NCBI GenBank assembly: GCA_016778305.1
Contig: JADHPT010000008.1
Location: forward strand, 1 to 64,000
Reading direction: 5' to 3'
DNA length: 64,000 nt
DNA from: Candidatus Poseidonia sp.
GTDB lineage: Archaea; Thermoplasmatota; Poseidoniia; Poseidoniales; Poseidoniaceae
Shown here: piece after piece, positions 54,748 to 64,000 of the stretch
Layout: the number at the start of each line of letters is the position of its first letter
Numbering within the stretch: the first letter of the stretch is position 1
Program-made: the position numbers and the translations under genes
Notes under the pieces: model-generated
Databases searched by the model: none
Told to the model about the DNA's origin: nothing
Seen by the model: only the letters and a program-made list of their open reading frames with translations

Positions 54748-57700
54748 TCAGGGGTGCTTAACAATTTCACCGTGTTCGTCCTTGTACCACCATTCATTGG
54801 TGTCTTTATCGTGATACCACCAATAACCATCGGAGCCCATGACCCAATCGGTTTCTTCCTCGGTTGACGTGCTCGTGGAAACTGCTGCTGCCGTTGATAC
54901 AACGCTTTGCTCAACCTCGTCATCATCGTCATCGTCATCGTCCTCGAGTTCCTCTGAGTATTCGTCCCAATCATAGGCGATTTTTGAACCTTGATTCACC
55001 GTCATGCGCTTGAGCCAAAGCAAGAGCGTCACCACGATGGAGAGGAATAGAAGAGCAGTTACGGCACCGATGGCTGGATTGACATCGCCAAACACCTTTT
55101 CCGTGAAGCTAAGCTCCTCGGAAACTCTCACGTCAACGATGGGTCCGCTGGACATGGCACCGTTGTCGAGTGTTGCTTCTATCCATTGAACACCGGGGCG
55201 AACCGGACCCCAATCAAGGGTAACGATACCAACGCCACCAGCATCAGCTGTCACGCTTGTGCGCTGAATTTCAGACCGAGTACCGTCGAGCTCAACGGAT
55301 TCAAAGACAACATCAACGCTTCCTTCCAAGGTACCTATGTTCTCAACTTCCAGTTGAATTGAGGTGGTATCGCCCACTTCGAGCAGAAGGCGAGAATAGG
55401 TCATTGAGGAGGGCGATACTGAAAATTCAGGTTGAAGCCATTTCATGTTCCACGTTGCAATACTGGTCCCGCTGACTCCACCGTTGAGGCCTGTAACTTC
55501 GTTACCTGCGAGGTCTCGACCCTCAACATAGATCTTGACGACCATGCGGTCAATGAGCATCGAGTCAGTGATCTCACTGAGGTCCATTTCCGTTGAGAGT
55601 TCAAGTCGCAGTCCGTCTAATTCAGTACCTATGAGGTTCAGTGCTTGCCGCCCTGAGCGGATGGTATCCCTCGTCTCGAAGTCTTCCACAACCCAAACCA
55701 ATTCAAGAGATTGGACGTCCAAGCCTCCGAGTTCTTCGATGATAATACGGACCTCATGACCTTCGCCTCCAAGGATGGCAAGTGGACGTGGCGACAGGAT
55801 TTCTACAGGGTTCGGGCCCGTACCATCAACCAGAATCCATTTGACAGAGCTTTCCTTATTGGTAAGGTCAACACCTTGGCCTTCAAGGCAACCAACCTCC
55901 CACGTTAGCGGAAGTGCACCTGAGGTTGCAGGCGCTTCCAAGGGGGTTGACCAAATGCCACCATAGGCAGTTGCAGTGTAGGTTGATCCCGCAAAGAGAA
56001 GATGTACGTCGCAATCAAAGACTGGAACGGTCGAGGTTTCTGCAAATACCAAACCACCCGATATCTCCATCGGAGTGAGGGGTGTAACACGAGCACCATC
56101 TCCAAGGAAGGAACCGCGGGTGAGGAAGAGATTCACGCTCTCTTCTGGTATGCTCAGACCTGCAGAAAAGCGCCAACGGTGCTCTGGGAAGTTGCGAGAT
56201 TCTTCCTGTCCAGCCCGGTCAATGACCAAGATTGCTGGTTCACGACGGTTGTCACCAATGTCTGGCGTATTCCATCCGAAGGTCAAGTCAATCTGCAACA
56301 ACATGTCCTTTTCAAAGGGTCCTGCAACACCATTTTCTCCCATCATGGTACAGTCTTCAATAGAGATGTGAATTGATTCGGTTGTACAGTTACCTGTTTC
56401 AAAATTCCAAATAATGCTCATGGTGTCGCTGCCTTGGTTACTGGCCAACATCACCTCAACGGTGTCAAGGTCAGCCCCTCCGTTGGGTTCGGTGATTTTC
56501 ACATCAAGTTGGTAAGGCTGTCCTGGGTGCAACCATGATTTCCGTCCGTCAGACCACGAGAAGGCATCGGGGTCAAGTGTAGGAGCGCCATCAACAGCCA
56601 GTTGGTAAATGGTCAACTGTTGACCTTCTTCAGCGCTACCCCCGTGTTGGATCGGGTAACCTGATGGATCAGTACCCTCAAGATAAACCGCCACTTTTTG
56701 GCCTAAACTGCCAGAGGTATCGTCCATCATGAGGGTGTAGATTCCAGTAAGTGCGGTGCGGTCGCTGGGCAAGAGCATAGGGGTTGCTGAATATTCACCC
56801 TCATCTGGCCAACCGTTGAGGTTGTCGTCATCGACCCATTCCTTCCAAACCATGGCATTCATCGCTGCTGGTAGGATTGGCTGGTCCATGATGGTGACCT
56901 GCAATATTTGGGTTGGACTTGGAGTGCGGTGGTCGTATTGATACATCGAAGTGTCAATCACTCGGGGCTTGACCGAATCCACCGTGAACGTTCGGGCCCA
57001 TTCGGTGGGTTCAATGATCGTTGAACCGTTGAGAGAAACCAGACGCACCGTCCAGGTAACATCACCATAGGTGAAGGGGATGGTTTCAGTAATGTTCCAG
57101 TATATACCATCCAATTCGGTCGTGTTCATGACGGCTGAACCGTCGCGGTATAGCGTTAATTCGGCATCTCCATCAACGAAGGCGCCTGCTGAGGAGAGAC
57201 CCTCAAAGCCGATTTCCACCGAGAGATTCATGCTCTCTCCACCCTGCAAGTACTGCCTTGTACTCAGCATGGGACCGTTAGCGTCCGAGAAGGTCATGGC
57301 CTTGATTTCGAGGTCGTTTTCGTACCCCTGATTGTTCAAGTCACCCCAGGTATGCGAGAAAGGAATGGAGATGACACCGCTTTGGAGCACGAGACGGGAG
57401 GTGGTCGTCAGTTGCATCTCATCGTCCCACATCGGGCGCAATCGGAAGGTAATATTGGCCGTGACCGTCGAGCCGTCAACAAGCGTTTCGATAGGGGAAT
57501 CGGGATGCAATTCAACCAAATCAGCGTCGCCCAACCCAGCAGGTGTACCACCACTCGCTGGGAAAAGCCAGGTCGCTTGGTTCGTTTTGCTGAAGACGTC
57601 CAGACGGTAATGGGTAATGCTTCCTCCAAAGACCTGGTATTCTGTTTCGATAGTCTGCCAGTGTTGACTTGGCGTCAGTACTGCTTGAGTGCCTCGCATG

Positions 57701-59829
57701 TTGCCGTTTTGAAGAAGCACCGTGGCTGATGTTTGCAAGTCGATGACTTCGACGGTCAAGCCACCGCGCTCACTGGCCATGAAGGGCATAGGGATGGCTT
57801 GCATACCTCCGATATTGGCCACCGTTGTGCGGGCTTCATTCAAGCCCATCACAAAGGGAGAAGAAGCATCTGCTTGGAGATGGTGTGAGGCGTTGTAGGT
57901 AGCGCGCAAACCACCGAGGACAGCCGTTCCAGTCCCGGAAACCTCGATTCGTATTTCTGTAAACTCGGTCCCGAGGATATCAAGGGAGTTGCTCACCTGC
58001 GAAAGCTCGTCTGCCATCAACTCAAATTCGCTGACGTTCAACTGCATCACGCCAGAGGTCGTTGCATCGAAGGAACGGTTGGTGATGAAATCATTCTGAA
58101 CGAAGAGAGCTACATCTCGAATCGAACCGCTTTGTGCTACGAAGGAAAATGCAAAGGAAGAGAGGTCATCTTTGGGCACCCATGCTTTGGTGACCGTTGG
58201 TGCACCGCTCACAAGTGACAGGGAAATGTGTTCCTCGCCGTTAACGAAACGATCCTGCCAGCCCCATGACCCTACACGTTCATCCACGCCGCCCCATTCG
58301 TAGCGCTCATCGAGATTGAAATCGAGAGCAGGACGAGCAGGGACTTGGCCTCCAAACATGTCGTGGTGAAGTGAGGTCAAAGACCACGTTGTGAAGTTGC
58401 TCATGTTTCCATCGCTGGGTGGAAGAGCAACCACACGTAGTTGCATCCCAACCGTTTCGGGGGTTACGATAGGCGTGTAAGGCACGGTGATATTGGCCCA
58501 TGGTTGCAGCGGATGGTGGCGGACTTGGAGTTGAGCATCGGTCATGGTACCGTCAACTTTGGCATCGTAGACCGGAGCATTGGCGAGGAACCAAGGCGAC
58601 ACAAGGCTCGTATTCGCAGTGCCAATAACGCCGTTCAGCGGAGAATAGGTTGAACCGTTGAGCACCCACCCTCGCTGGTCTGGAGGTGTGTGGAAGGATT
58701 CACGTGCTGATCCGTCACCAGCGATTGAATGAACGGCAGGCATGCCGTTGACGCTTGCAGCAAATTCGAGATGGAGACGGAATTCATCCACGGTTTGGTA
58801 GTCCAAGAGGTTGAGAGGGACCACCATCTCATTGGTACCGTGCATTCCAGGGATGACTTCACCCGCTGGGTTGAGGATCGACCAGTTCAGGAAGGCATCA
58901 GGTGGAACGGTGGCTTCGATGTACAAGGGAGCGTAGGTGTCTGCAGCGAGTGGTTGAGTGGTTCCAGCCTTGGAGCCCATGGTCGGGCTGGTCCAGTTGG
59001 AAGCAGGCGGTGTTGCGATGTGAACGTCATCAACGAACCAATAGTCGCAACAGGTTGAACTGCCACTGGTTTGATGGATTCTGAATTGTGAATTGGTGTG
59101 CAGAGCCGCTGCGGGTAAGGTCGTCATGTATTGGAAATTAGTCGTTTGTGTCCCGCCTCCACTGAAGGTGTTGAAGGTGGTCCACGAGCCGGTCGCTGTC
59201 TTGTACTGGAATTGCAGGTCCTCTCCAGAATCAGGCATCTCTCCACATCCACTGCGGCCTTCGTGGACCCAAGCGTGGAAGGGTATGTTCACGCCACCTG
59301 CCAAATTGACCGTGGGTGAGGTACCGTAGGTTGACCCCGCATAGGTTCGTAGCGAGCCACCACTTGAGCCGTTGTATCCACACGCAGGAGAGGTGACACG
59401 TGCCGTGTATGAGTTGGTGAATGTCCAACCCTGATTGTTGGTGTTAAAGTCCCAAAGGACACCTGAAGAGGTCCCTGAGAGGGCGCCATTGACAACAGAT
59501 GAGCCGTTTTGGATGGCATCAGGATGATTCCAATCTGCTGCTTCATCCCAAACAAAACCCGATTGTGTTGGCAAAATTTTTGGTTTGAAGTTAAATTCTG
59601 CACTGACCAGAGGTTCGTTGTTGGGTACGTCGAGTTTGAATGCGTTATTCGCTGTGGTGGTAAGCGTGAGGTCCATGTCGCCTCCCTCGCCAACGGCGTA
59701 GGGAGATTCTTCTTGTTCAAGGGACTGGACTCTATTCTCCGCTGTGATATCTATCAAAGATATCCAGCTACTTGCCATCAAAAGGCCAACAAGAAGCAGA
59801 GCAATGCCGTGGACGCGCCTCCCCGTCAT
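54748..59829 (-). CDS. Large anchored surface protein with acidic and aromatic cytosolic tail
   Basis: It starts at ATG 59829, giving a clean signal peptide (GRRVHGIALLLVGLLMASSW); ATG 59883 would add 18 residues. It is about 1,693 aa. Numbered from 59883, residues ~150-310 look like a MAM/jelly-roll domain with two Cys pairs (SPACGYNG, SGCGEMP, STCCDYWFVDDVHI). Long Ig/CARDB-like beta stretches follow, then one helix (about 1,604-1,625). The tail has AYDWDEY, a run of Asp (1,648-1,655) and a Trp/Tyr-rich end (DGYWWYHDKDTNEWWYKDEHG). Role unknown; probably a cell-surface receptor or scaffold. Confidence 0.82.
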   Translation of the reverse strand: MTGRRVHGIALLLVGLLMASSWISLIDITAENRVQSLEQEESPYAVGEGGDMDLTLTTTANNAFKLDVPNNEPLVSAEFNFKPKILPTQSGFVWDEAADWNHPDAIQNGSSVVNGALSGTSSGVLWDFNTNNQGWTFTNSYTARVTSPACGYNGSSGGSLRTYAGSTYGTSPTVNLAGGVNIPFHAWVHEGRSGCGEMPDSGEDLQFQYKTATGSWTTFNTFSGGGTQTTNFQYMTTLPAAALHTNSQFRIHQTSGSSTCCDYWFVDDVHIATPPASNWTSPTMGSKAGTTQPLAADTYAPLYIEATVPPDAFLNWSILNPAGEVIPGMHGTNEMVVPLNLLDYQTVDEFRLHLEFAASVNGMPAVHSIAGDGSARESFHTPPDQRGWVLNGSTYSPLNGVIGTANTSLVSPWFLANAPVYDAKVDGTMTDAQLQVRHHPLQPWANITVPYTPIVTPETVGMQLRVVALPPSDGNMSNFTTWSLTSLHHDMFGGQVPARPALDFNLDERYEWGGVDERVGSWGWQDRFVNGEEHISLSLVSGAPTVTKAWVPKDDLSSFAFSFVAQSGSIRDVALFVQNDFITNRSFDATTSGVMQLNVSEFELMADELSQVSNSLDILGTEFTEIRIEVSGTGTAVLGGLRATYNASHHLQADASSPFVMGLNEARTTVANIGGMQAIPMPFMASERGGLTVEVIDLQTSATVLLQNGNMRGTQAVLTPSQHWQTIETEYQVFGGSITHYRLDVFSKTNQATWLFPASGGTPAGLGDADLVELHPDSPIETLVDGSTVTANITFRLRPMWDDEMQLTTTSRLVLQSGVISIPFSHTWGDLNNQGYENDLEIKAMTFSDANGPMLSTRQYLQGGESMNLSVEIGFEGLSSAGAFVDGDAELTLYRDGSAVMNTTELDGIYWNITETIPFTYGDVTWTVRLVSLNGSTIIEPTEWARTFTVDSVKPRVIDTSMYQYDHRTPSPTQILQVTIMDQPILPAAMNAMVWKEWVDDDNLNGWPDEGEYSATPMLLPSDRTALTGIYTLMMDDTSGSLGQKVAVYLEGTDPSGYPIQHGGSAEEGQQLTIYQLAVDGAPTLDPDAFSWSDGRKSWLHPGQPYQLDVKITEPNGGADLDTVEVMLASNQGSDTMSIIWNFETGNCTTESIHISIEDCTMMGENGVAGPFEKDMLLQIDLTFGWNTPDIGDNRREPAILVIDRAGQEESRNFPEHRWRFSAGLSIPEESVNLFLTRGSFLGDGARVTPLTPMEISGGLVFAETSTVPVFDCDVHLLFAGSTYTATAYGGIWSTPLEAPATSGALPLTWEVGCLEGQGVDLTNKESSVKWILVDGTGPNPVEILSPRPLAILGGEGHEVRIIIEELGGLDVQSLELVWVVEDFETRDTIRSGRQALNLIGTELDGLRLELSTEMDLSEITDSMLIDRMVVKIYVEGRDLAGNEVTGLNGGVSGTSIATWNMKWLQPEFSVSPSSMTYSRLLLEVGDTTSIQLEVENIGTLEGSVDVVFESVELDGTRSEIQRTSVTADAGGVGIVTLDWGPVRPGVQWIEATLDNGAMSSGPIVDVRVSEELSFTEKVFGDVNPAIGAVTALLFLSIVVTLLLWLKRMTVNQGSKIAYDWDEYSEELEDDDDDDDDEVEQSVVSTAAAVSTSTSTEEETDWVMGSDGYWWYHDKDTNEWWYKDEHGEIVKHP
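54917..54948 (+). repeat. GTCATC trinucleotide tract
   Basis: A short run of GTC/ATC triplets encodes, on the minus strand, the Asp run in the cytosolic tail of the large surface protein. Such a tract can expand or contract in steps of three bases without breaking the frame. Confidence 0.6.
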
Positions 59830-59996
59830 GGCCGTCGGTGTGCATTGAAGGACTTGAAGGATACGCCTCCATTTTATCTCCATTCTTCAGGGCATATCAG
59901 CGCGATGATGTTGACAGAGGCGAGCAACCGAACGACCGGCCAAAAAAGAGTAACTTCGGGAGTGATATTCAAAACGAGACCCACGGTGGAACCAAC

Positions 59997-62900
59997 ATGG
60001 CTCGCCCAACCTCGGCTGGTGAATTGGACGCTGTGGCACTGGAAACAGCGCTCTTAGACCAGTGGAAGCAAGAAAACGCCTTCCAAGCCTCGATTGAATC
60101 CCGACGAAACGGTGCTCCGTTCATCTTCCTTGAAGGCCCGCCGACTGCCAATGGCAAACCTGGCATTCACCACGTTGTGGCTCGAACCTACAAGGATCTC
60201 GTATGCCGTTGGAAGACCATGGAGGGATTCTTGGTTGAACGAAAAGGCGGTTGGGATACCCACGGATTACCCGTTGAGATCGAAGTGCAGAAGCGTTTGG
60301 ATCTCATGAGCAATGAACAAATCGAAGCCTTTGGAATGGACGCCTTCAACCAAGCCTGTCGGGAATCGGTCTGGACGTACGAAGCAGCCTGGAGAGAAAT
60401 GACCGAACGCATGGCTTACTGGGTCGATTTAGACAACCCCTACGTGACATTGCACAACGATTATGTTGAATCATGTTGGTGGGCACTCAAGCAAATGTTC
60501 GACAAGGGTTTGCTCTATCGAGGCCACAAAGTCCTGCCTTATTGCCCTCAAACTGGAACCTCGTATTCGAGTCACGAAGTCGCACTTGGATACAAGGAAG
60601 TTGAGGAACCGTCAGTCTACGTCAAATTCAAGCTCATTGATGACGATGCTTCCATCCTCGCATGGACCACCACGCCGTGGACACTTCCAGGCAACGTCGG
60701 CCTTGCAGTTGGTCCAGACGTCACCTACGTTCGTTGCCGAATCAAAGAAGCGGCTGGTGAATCGTGGGAAGGTGCAGGCGGTGCTGATATTGGCGAAGAA
60801 ATCATTCTGGCCAAGGACCTGATGAAAGAAGTCCTCCGTCACCACGTTGACATCATTGAGGAATTCCCCGGCTCATCCCTTGTCGGTCAAGCCTATGAAT
60901 CACTCTTCCCAGAAGCGGTACCTCGAGGCGAATCAACCACTGCATGGACGGTGCTTGAGGCCGATTGGGTCACGACCACCGACGGAACGGGCGTGGTTCA
61001 CACAGCCGTCATGTACGGTGAAGACGATTACAATCTCGGAATGGAAGCGGGCCTGCCTGCTCACCACACCGTTGGCATGGACGGCACCTTTGTGGGCGGA
61101 ACACACCCCGAACTCGACGGCAAGTATGTCAAGGATTGCGATGCTACCATCATCGCCTTGCTCAGTGCGAACGGAGGCTCCAACGGGAAAGGTCCTGACA
61201 GCGGATTGCTGTATCGAGAGAAAGCCTATCTGCACGATTATCCACACTGCTGGCGAACCGATCATCCGCTTCTCTACTACGCCATGGACTCATGGTTTGT
61301 TCGTATGACGGCAGTGAAAGAAAAATTGCTTGAATTCAACGATAACGTTGAGTGGGCACCCGATTGGGTTGGCGAAGGGCGCTTTGGGGAGTGGCTTCGC
61401 AACGTCAAAGACTGGGCGATTTCAAGAGAGCGCTACTGGGGAACACCTCTCCCAGTATGGCGCAGTGAGGAAGGCGACATGAAATGCGTTGGTTCGATCG
61501 AAGAATTACAAGCAGAGGTCGCCAAGGCAGTTGCTGCTGGCATTGAGAATCCCGAATGCCCCGACGATGTGGACCTTCACCGACCTGTTGTCGACAATTA
61601 CACCCTCGTTTCTGATGATGGAACACCAATGCATCGTGAGCCATTCGTCATGGATTGTTGGTTTGACTCAGGCTGCGCACCTTTTGCTCAGTGGCATCAT
61701 CCATTCGATGGCGGTGAGCGATTCAACGCCTCCTTCCCCGTGGACTATATCTGCGAAGGTGTTGACCAAACCCGTGGGTGGTTCTACACCCTACTGGCTG
61801 TTTCAGCTACTGTTTTTGACAGCATGGCCTACAAACGATGTCTTTCGCTCGGTTTGATTCTGGATGCGGAGGGCAAAAAAATGTCCAAGTCTCGTGGCAA
61901 TATCGTTGACCCGTGGGACCATTTCAACCGAGAGGGAGCCGATGCTACTCGCTGGTATATGGTGACCGCAGGGGCTCCTTGGAATCCTTTGAAATTCGAC
62001 TCGAATGGAGTACGTGAGACCTATGCCAAAATGTTCCTAACGCTTTGGAACGTCTACAAATTCCACGTCGATTACGCAGCACTTGATGGCTTTGACCCGC
62101 TCAAGAGTGAATCCCCAGTTGAGCATCGAAGTGAATTGGACCGATGGATTCTTTCACGCCTGCACACCGTGGCGCAAGACTATCATGATGGCTTCGTCAA
62201 CTGGCAGTATCACAAGGCCTGCCGTGACCTCGAGGACTTCGTTGTTAACGACCTGTCGAACTGGTACGTCCGCCGAAGCCGACGCCGTCTATGGGACGAG
62301 GCTGAAAGCGGAGACAAACTTGCATGCCAGCACACGCTTCATGAAGTGCTGACAACCTTGTGCAAACTCGTCGCCCCAGTTTCACCCTTCATGGTGGATA
62401 CCATCCACCGAAATCTCAACGGGAATTCAGTCCACCAAGCGGATTGGCCAGTGGGCGTCCCAGGTTCCATTGACGGAGCAACCGCTGATGCTTGGGATGA
62501 AGTGGCTGCTAAAGCGACTGCAACACTCCCCCCTCAGGATCTTGCATTGGAAGCGACGATGACCCTCATCAGAGAACTTGCTGAAGCCGGTCGCCGGATT
62601 CGCATTGAGTTCGGTCGCCGTCAACGACTGCCTTGTGCACAGGGATGGATTGTTGCAGGGCCTGACCTCGCTGGTTTCCACGACCTCCTCGCTGAAGAGT
62701 TGAACGTCGAGAGCATTCATGTTGAGAACGATCTCGATCGTTTCCAGCGAATTGAATTAGCCCCTAATTTCCGGGCACTTGCCCCGAAAGCACGTGCTCA
62801 GGTCAACGATGTCGCAGCGGCGATCAAGGGTGCAGAAGATCCAGAAGCCATGCTTCAGGCAATTCGAAACGGCGGAGCTGATGTCCTCGGTGTGACCGTT

Positions 62901-63287
62901 GAAGAAAGTGATGTTGAAGTCAAGCGGGTTGAACGTCCTGGATTTGCAGCACAAACCGTCGAAGTTGGCGAAGGTGAAACGGCTATGCATGTGAGTTTGG
63001 TTCTGGACATGAACGATACACCTGCCCTCCTCTCAAAGGGAATAGCCCGCGACATTACACGCCGAGTACAAGCCAAGCGAAAGGCGTTGGATTTGGCCAT
63101 TGAAGCCACCATCGATCTTGAAGTTTGGATGGAAAACGCTCCTGAGATGTTGGAAGAGGACGAGGCATGGGTCGCCAGTGAAACCAGATCGGCGGGTTGC
63201 ATCTTCCATCCCCAAGGAAGCAATCCTCCAAGCGATGCTGAAACCTTCGAAGTTGACGGCACAATCGTGTCCTTCACCGTATCATGA
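59997..63287 (+). CDS. ileS: Isoleucyl-tRNA synthetase
   Basis: The protein is 1,096 aa from ATG 59997, preceded by GGTGGA at seven bases; the longer frame to 59772 overlaps the divergent gene. The class I HIGH site reads GIHHV (56-60) in PTANGKPGIHHV, and KMSKS lies at 628-632. The editing domain is recognised between ~190 and 400 (TTPWTLPGNVGLAV, TTDGTGVVHTA). WAISRERYWGTPLPVW and CEGVDQTRGWFYTLL are typical of IleRS. Its start region is shared divergently with the large surface protein gene. Confidence 0.96.
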   Translation: MARPTSAGELDAVALETALLDQWKQENAFQASIESRRNGAPFIFLEGPPTANGKPGIHHVVARTYKDLVCRWKTMEGFLVERKGGWDTHGLPVEIEVQKRLDLMSNEQIEAFGMDAFNQACRESVWTYEAAWREMTERMAYWVDLDNPYVTLHNDYVESCWWALKQMFDKGLLYRGHKVLPYCPQTGTSYSSHEVALGYKEVEEPSVYVKFKLIDDDASILAWTTTPWTLPGNVGLAVGPDVTYVRCRIKEAAGESWEGAGGADIGEEIILAKDLMKEVLRHHVDIIEEFPGSSLVGQAYESLFPEAVPRGESTTAWTVLEADWVTTTDGTGVVHTAVMYGEDDYNLGMEAGLPAHHTVGMDGTFVGGTHPELDGKYVKDCDATIIALLSANGGSNGKGPDSGLLYREKAYLHDYPHCWRTDHPLLYYAMDSWFVRMTAVKEKLLEFNDNVEWAPDWVGEGRFGEWLRNVKDWAISRERYWGTPLPVWRSEEGDMKCVGSIEELQAEVAKAVAAGIENPECPDDVDLHRPVVDNYTLVSDDGTPMHREPFVMDCWFDSGCAPFAQWHHPFDGGERFNASFPVDYICEGVDQTRGWFYTLLAVSATVFDSMAYKRCLSLGLILDAEGKKMSKSRGNIVDPWDHFNREGADATRWYMVTAGAPWNPLKFDSNGVRETYAKMFLTLWNVYKFHVDYAALDGFDPLKSESPVEHRSELDRWILSRLHTVAQDYHDGFVNWQYHKACRDLEDFVVNDLSNWYVRRSRRRLWDEAESGDKLACQHTLHEVLTTLCKLVAPVSPFMVDTIHRNLNGNSVHQADWPVGVPGSIDGATADAWDEVAAKATATLPPQDLALEATMTLIRELAEAGRRIRIEFGRRQRLPCAQGWIVAGPDLAGFHDLLAEELNVESIHVENDLDRFQRIELAPNFRALAPKARAQVNDVAAAIKGAEDPEAMLQAIRNGGADVLGVTVEESDVEVKRVERPGFAAQTVEVGEGETAMHVSLVLDMNDTPALLSKGIARDITRRVQAKRKALDLAIEATIDLEVWMENAPEMLEEDEAWVASETRSAGCIFHPQGSNPPSDAETFEVDGTIVSFTVS

Positions 63288-63296
63288 GGCGAGTTT

Positions 63297-64000
63297 GTGC
63301 GCGTGGTATCACTCGTTCCCAGCCTTACGTTAACGCTCTTTGACCTTGGACTCGATGCTTCGTCCATCGTTGGAAGAACACCGTGGTGCATTCACCCAGC
63401 AGACCAGGTCAACAAGGTACCCGTTGTGGGCGGGACGAAAACCCCCACTCGTTCAAAGATCATTCAGGCTCAGCCTGACCTCGTTGTTCTTGACCGGGAT
63501 GAAAATCCCAAAGCAATTTACGAATGGTGTCAAGAGCAAGGCTTTGCTACCTTCGTGTGTGATGTTAAACATCCCAGCGATGTTCCCGCTATGTTACGCG
63601 AACTTTCGATGGCCGTCAACTGTGAAACAAAAGGAGCAGCCATGGCTAGAGAACTCGAAGAAACGCTGACATCCTTGCCTCCAAGAGGCGAGGAAAAGGC
63701 ACTGCCGATCATTTGGCACGAACCTTTGATGGCAGCAAACGCAACAACCTACGCTGGAGGAATGATTTCTTGCCTTGGTTTTGACGTTGTGAACGTAGAC
63801 CCTCACGGGAATGGCTACCCCGAAGTGACACCTGCCTCGATAAAGCAGCACGATATAGGCCATCTCTTCTTCTCGAGTGAACCCTATGAATTCAATCGTG
63901 AGGAAGGCGAACATGTCGCTGATGAAGTCGAAGCCATCGGTGGTAAACGTCCATTGGTACACCTCATCGACGGGGAGGCACTCACTTGGATGGGCAGTCA
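63297..64000 (+). CDS. Helical-backbone metal/cobalamin receptor-like protein (3' end outside window)
   Basis: A GTG start at 63297 follows GAGG and lies 9 nt after ileS. The visible 234 residues begin VVSLVPSLTLTLFDLGL with no signal peptide, as in BtuF/FecB-type periplasmic binding folds: VVGGTKTPTRSKIIQAQPDLVVLDRDENPKAI and NATTYAGGMISCLGFDVVN. Without a signal it may act in the cytosol, as some ABC-associated or cobalamin/iron-handling homologues do. The frame runs off the right edge, so its end and any lipid anchor are unseen. Confidence 0.75.
   Translation, partial: MRVVSLVPSLTLTLFDLGLDASSIVGRTPWCIHPADQVNKVPVVGGTKTPTRSKIIQAQPDLVVLDRDENPKAIYEWCQEQGFATFVCDVKHPSDVPAMLRELSMAVNCETKGAAMARELEETLTSLPPRGEEKALPIIWHEPLMAANATTYAGGMISCLGFDVVNVDPHGNGYPEVTPASIKQHDIGHLFFSSEPYEFNREEGEHVADEVEAIGGKRPLVHLIDGEALTWMGS

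Overview
The window reads as a stretch of an archaeal chromosome of roughly even base composition, very probably a marine Euryarchaeota/Thermoplasmatota lineage of the Marine Group II (Poseidoniales) type. The archaeal signs are a complete archaellum (arl) locus, a Nob1-type PIN/zinc-ribbon nuclease, a tRNA-Glu gene with no encoded CCA, TATA-box-like elements about 25 nt before several starts, and many GGAGGTGA-like ribosome binding sites. The marine Group II assignment is inference from gene content: huge secreted proteins, a membrane pyrophosphatase, PolX and an AcnX-type dehydratase beside an archaellum. No 16S gene is present to prove it.

Left part (1-18.2 kb): the minus strand holds the N-terminal 3,026 codons of a giant secreted Tyr-rich, beta-helix-like protein cut by the window edge. 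It is followed upstream by a 1,049-aa anchored surface protein with its own TATA box and hairpin terminator, and by an ABC exporter pair: a MacB/LolD-type ATPase and an unusually large 1,531-aa double FtsX permease. This is an envelope and secretion region.

Middle (18.2-30.9 kb): short housekeeping genes on both strands. They include a MoaD-like sulfur carrier, TatA, Nob1, a DedA-family membrane protein, tRNA-Glu(UUC), a redox group (peroxiredoxin, pirin, FMN reductase, glutaredoxin), an esterase, a lipoprotein, a K+-dependent-type membrane pyrophosphatase, a NifU-like protein, DNA polymerase X and endonuclease III.

Archaellum locus (45.2-30.9 kb, all minus strand, tightly packed): a small basic protein, a 1,637-aa secreted/5-TM protein, a coiled-coil plus beta-domain protein, two archaellins, an ArlCDE-like protein, ArlF, ArlG, ArlH, ArlI and ArlJ, then a small membrane protein. 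The core motor genes are recognisable. The three leading genes are not standard arl genes, yet they are translationally coupled into the same unit, and ArlF carries an inserted Gly-rich beta domain. This is the part most likely to hold something undescribed.

Right part (45.3-64 kb): a plus-strand trio (Bcp peroxiredoxin, hexapeptide acyltransferase, flavin-reductase-like protein) converges on an epimerase and a fused AcnX dehydratase. After these come a membrane-anchored repeat protein, TrhO, glutamine-dependent NAD synthase coupled to a 1,693-aa anchored surface protein with an odd aromatic cytosolic tail, IleRS, and the start of a metal/cobalamin-receptor-like protein cut by the right edge. 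Functions are assigned from motifs read by eye; no database search was possible.
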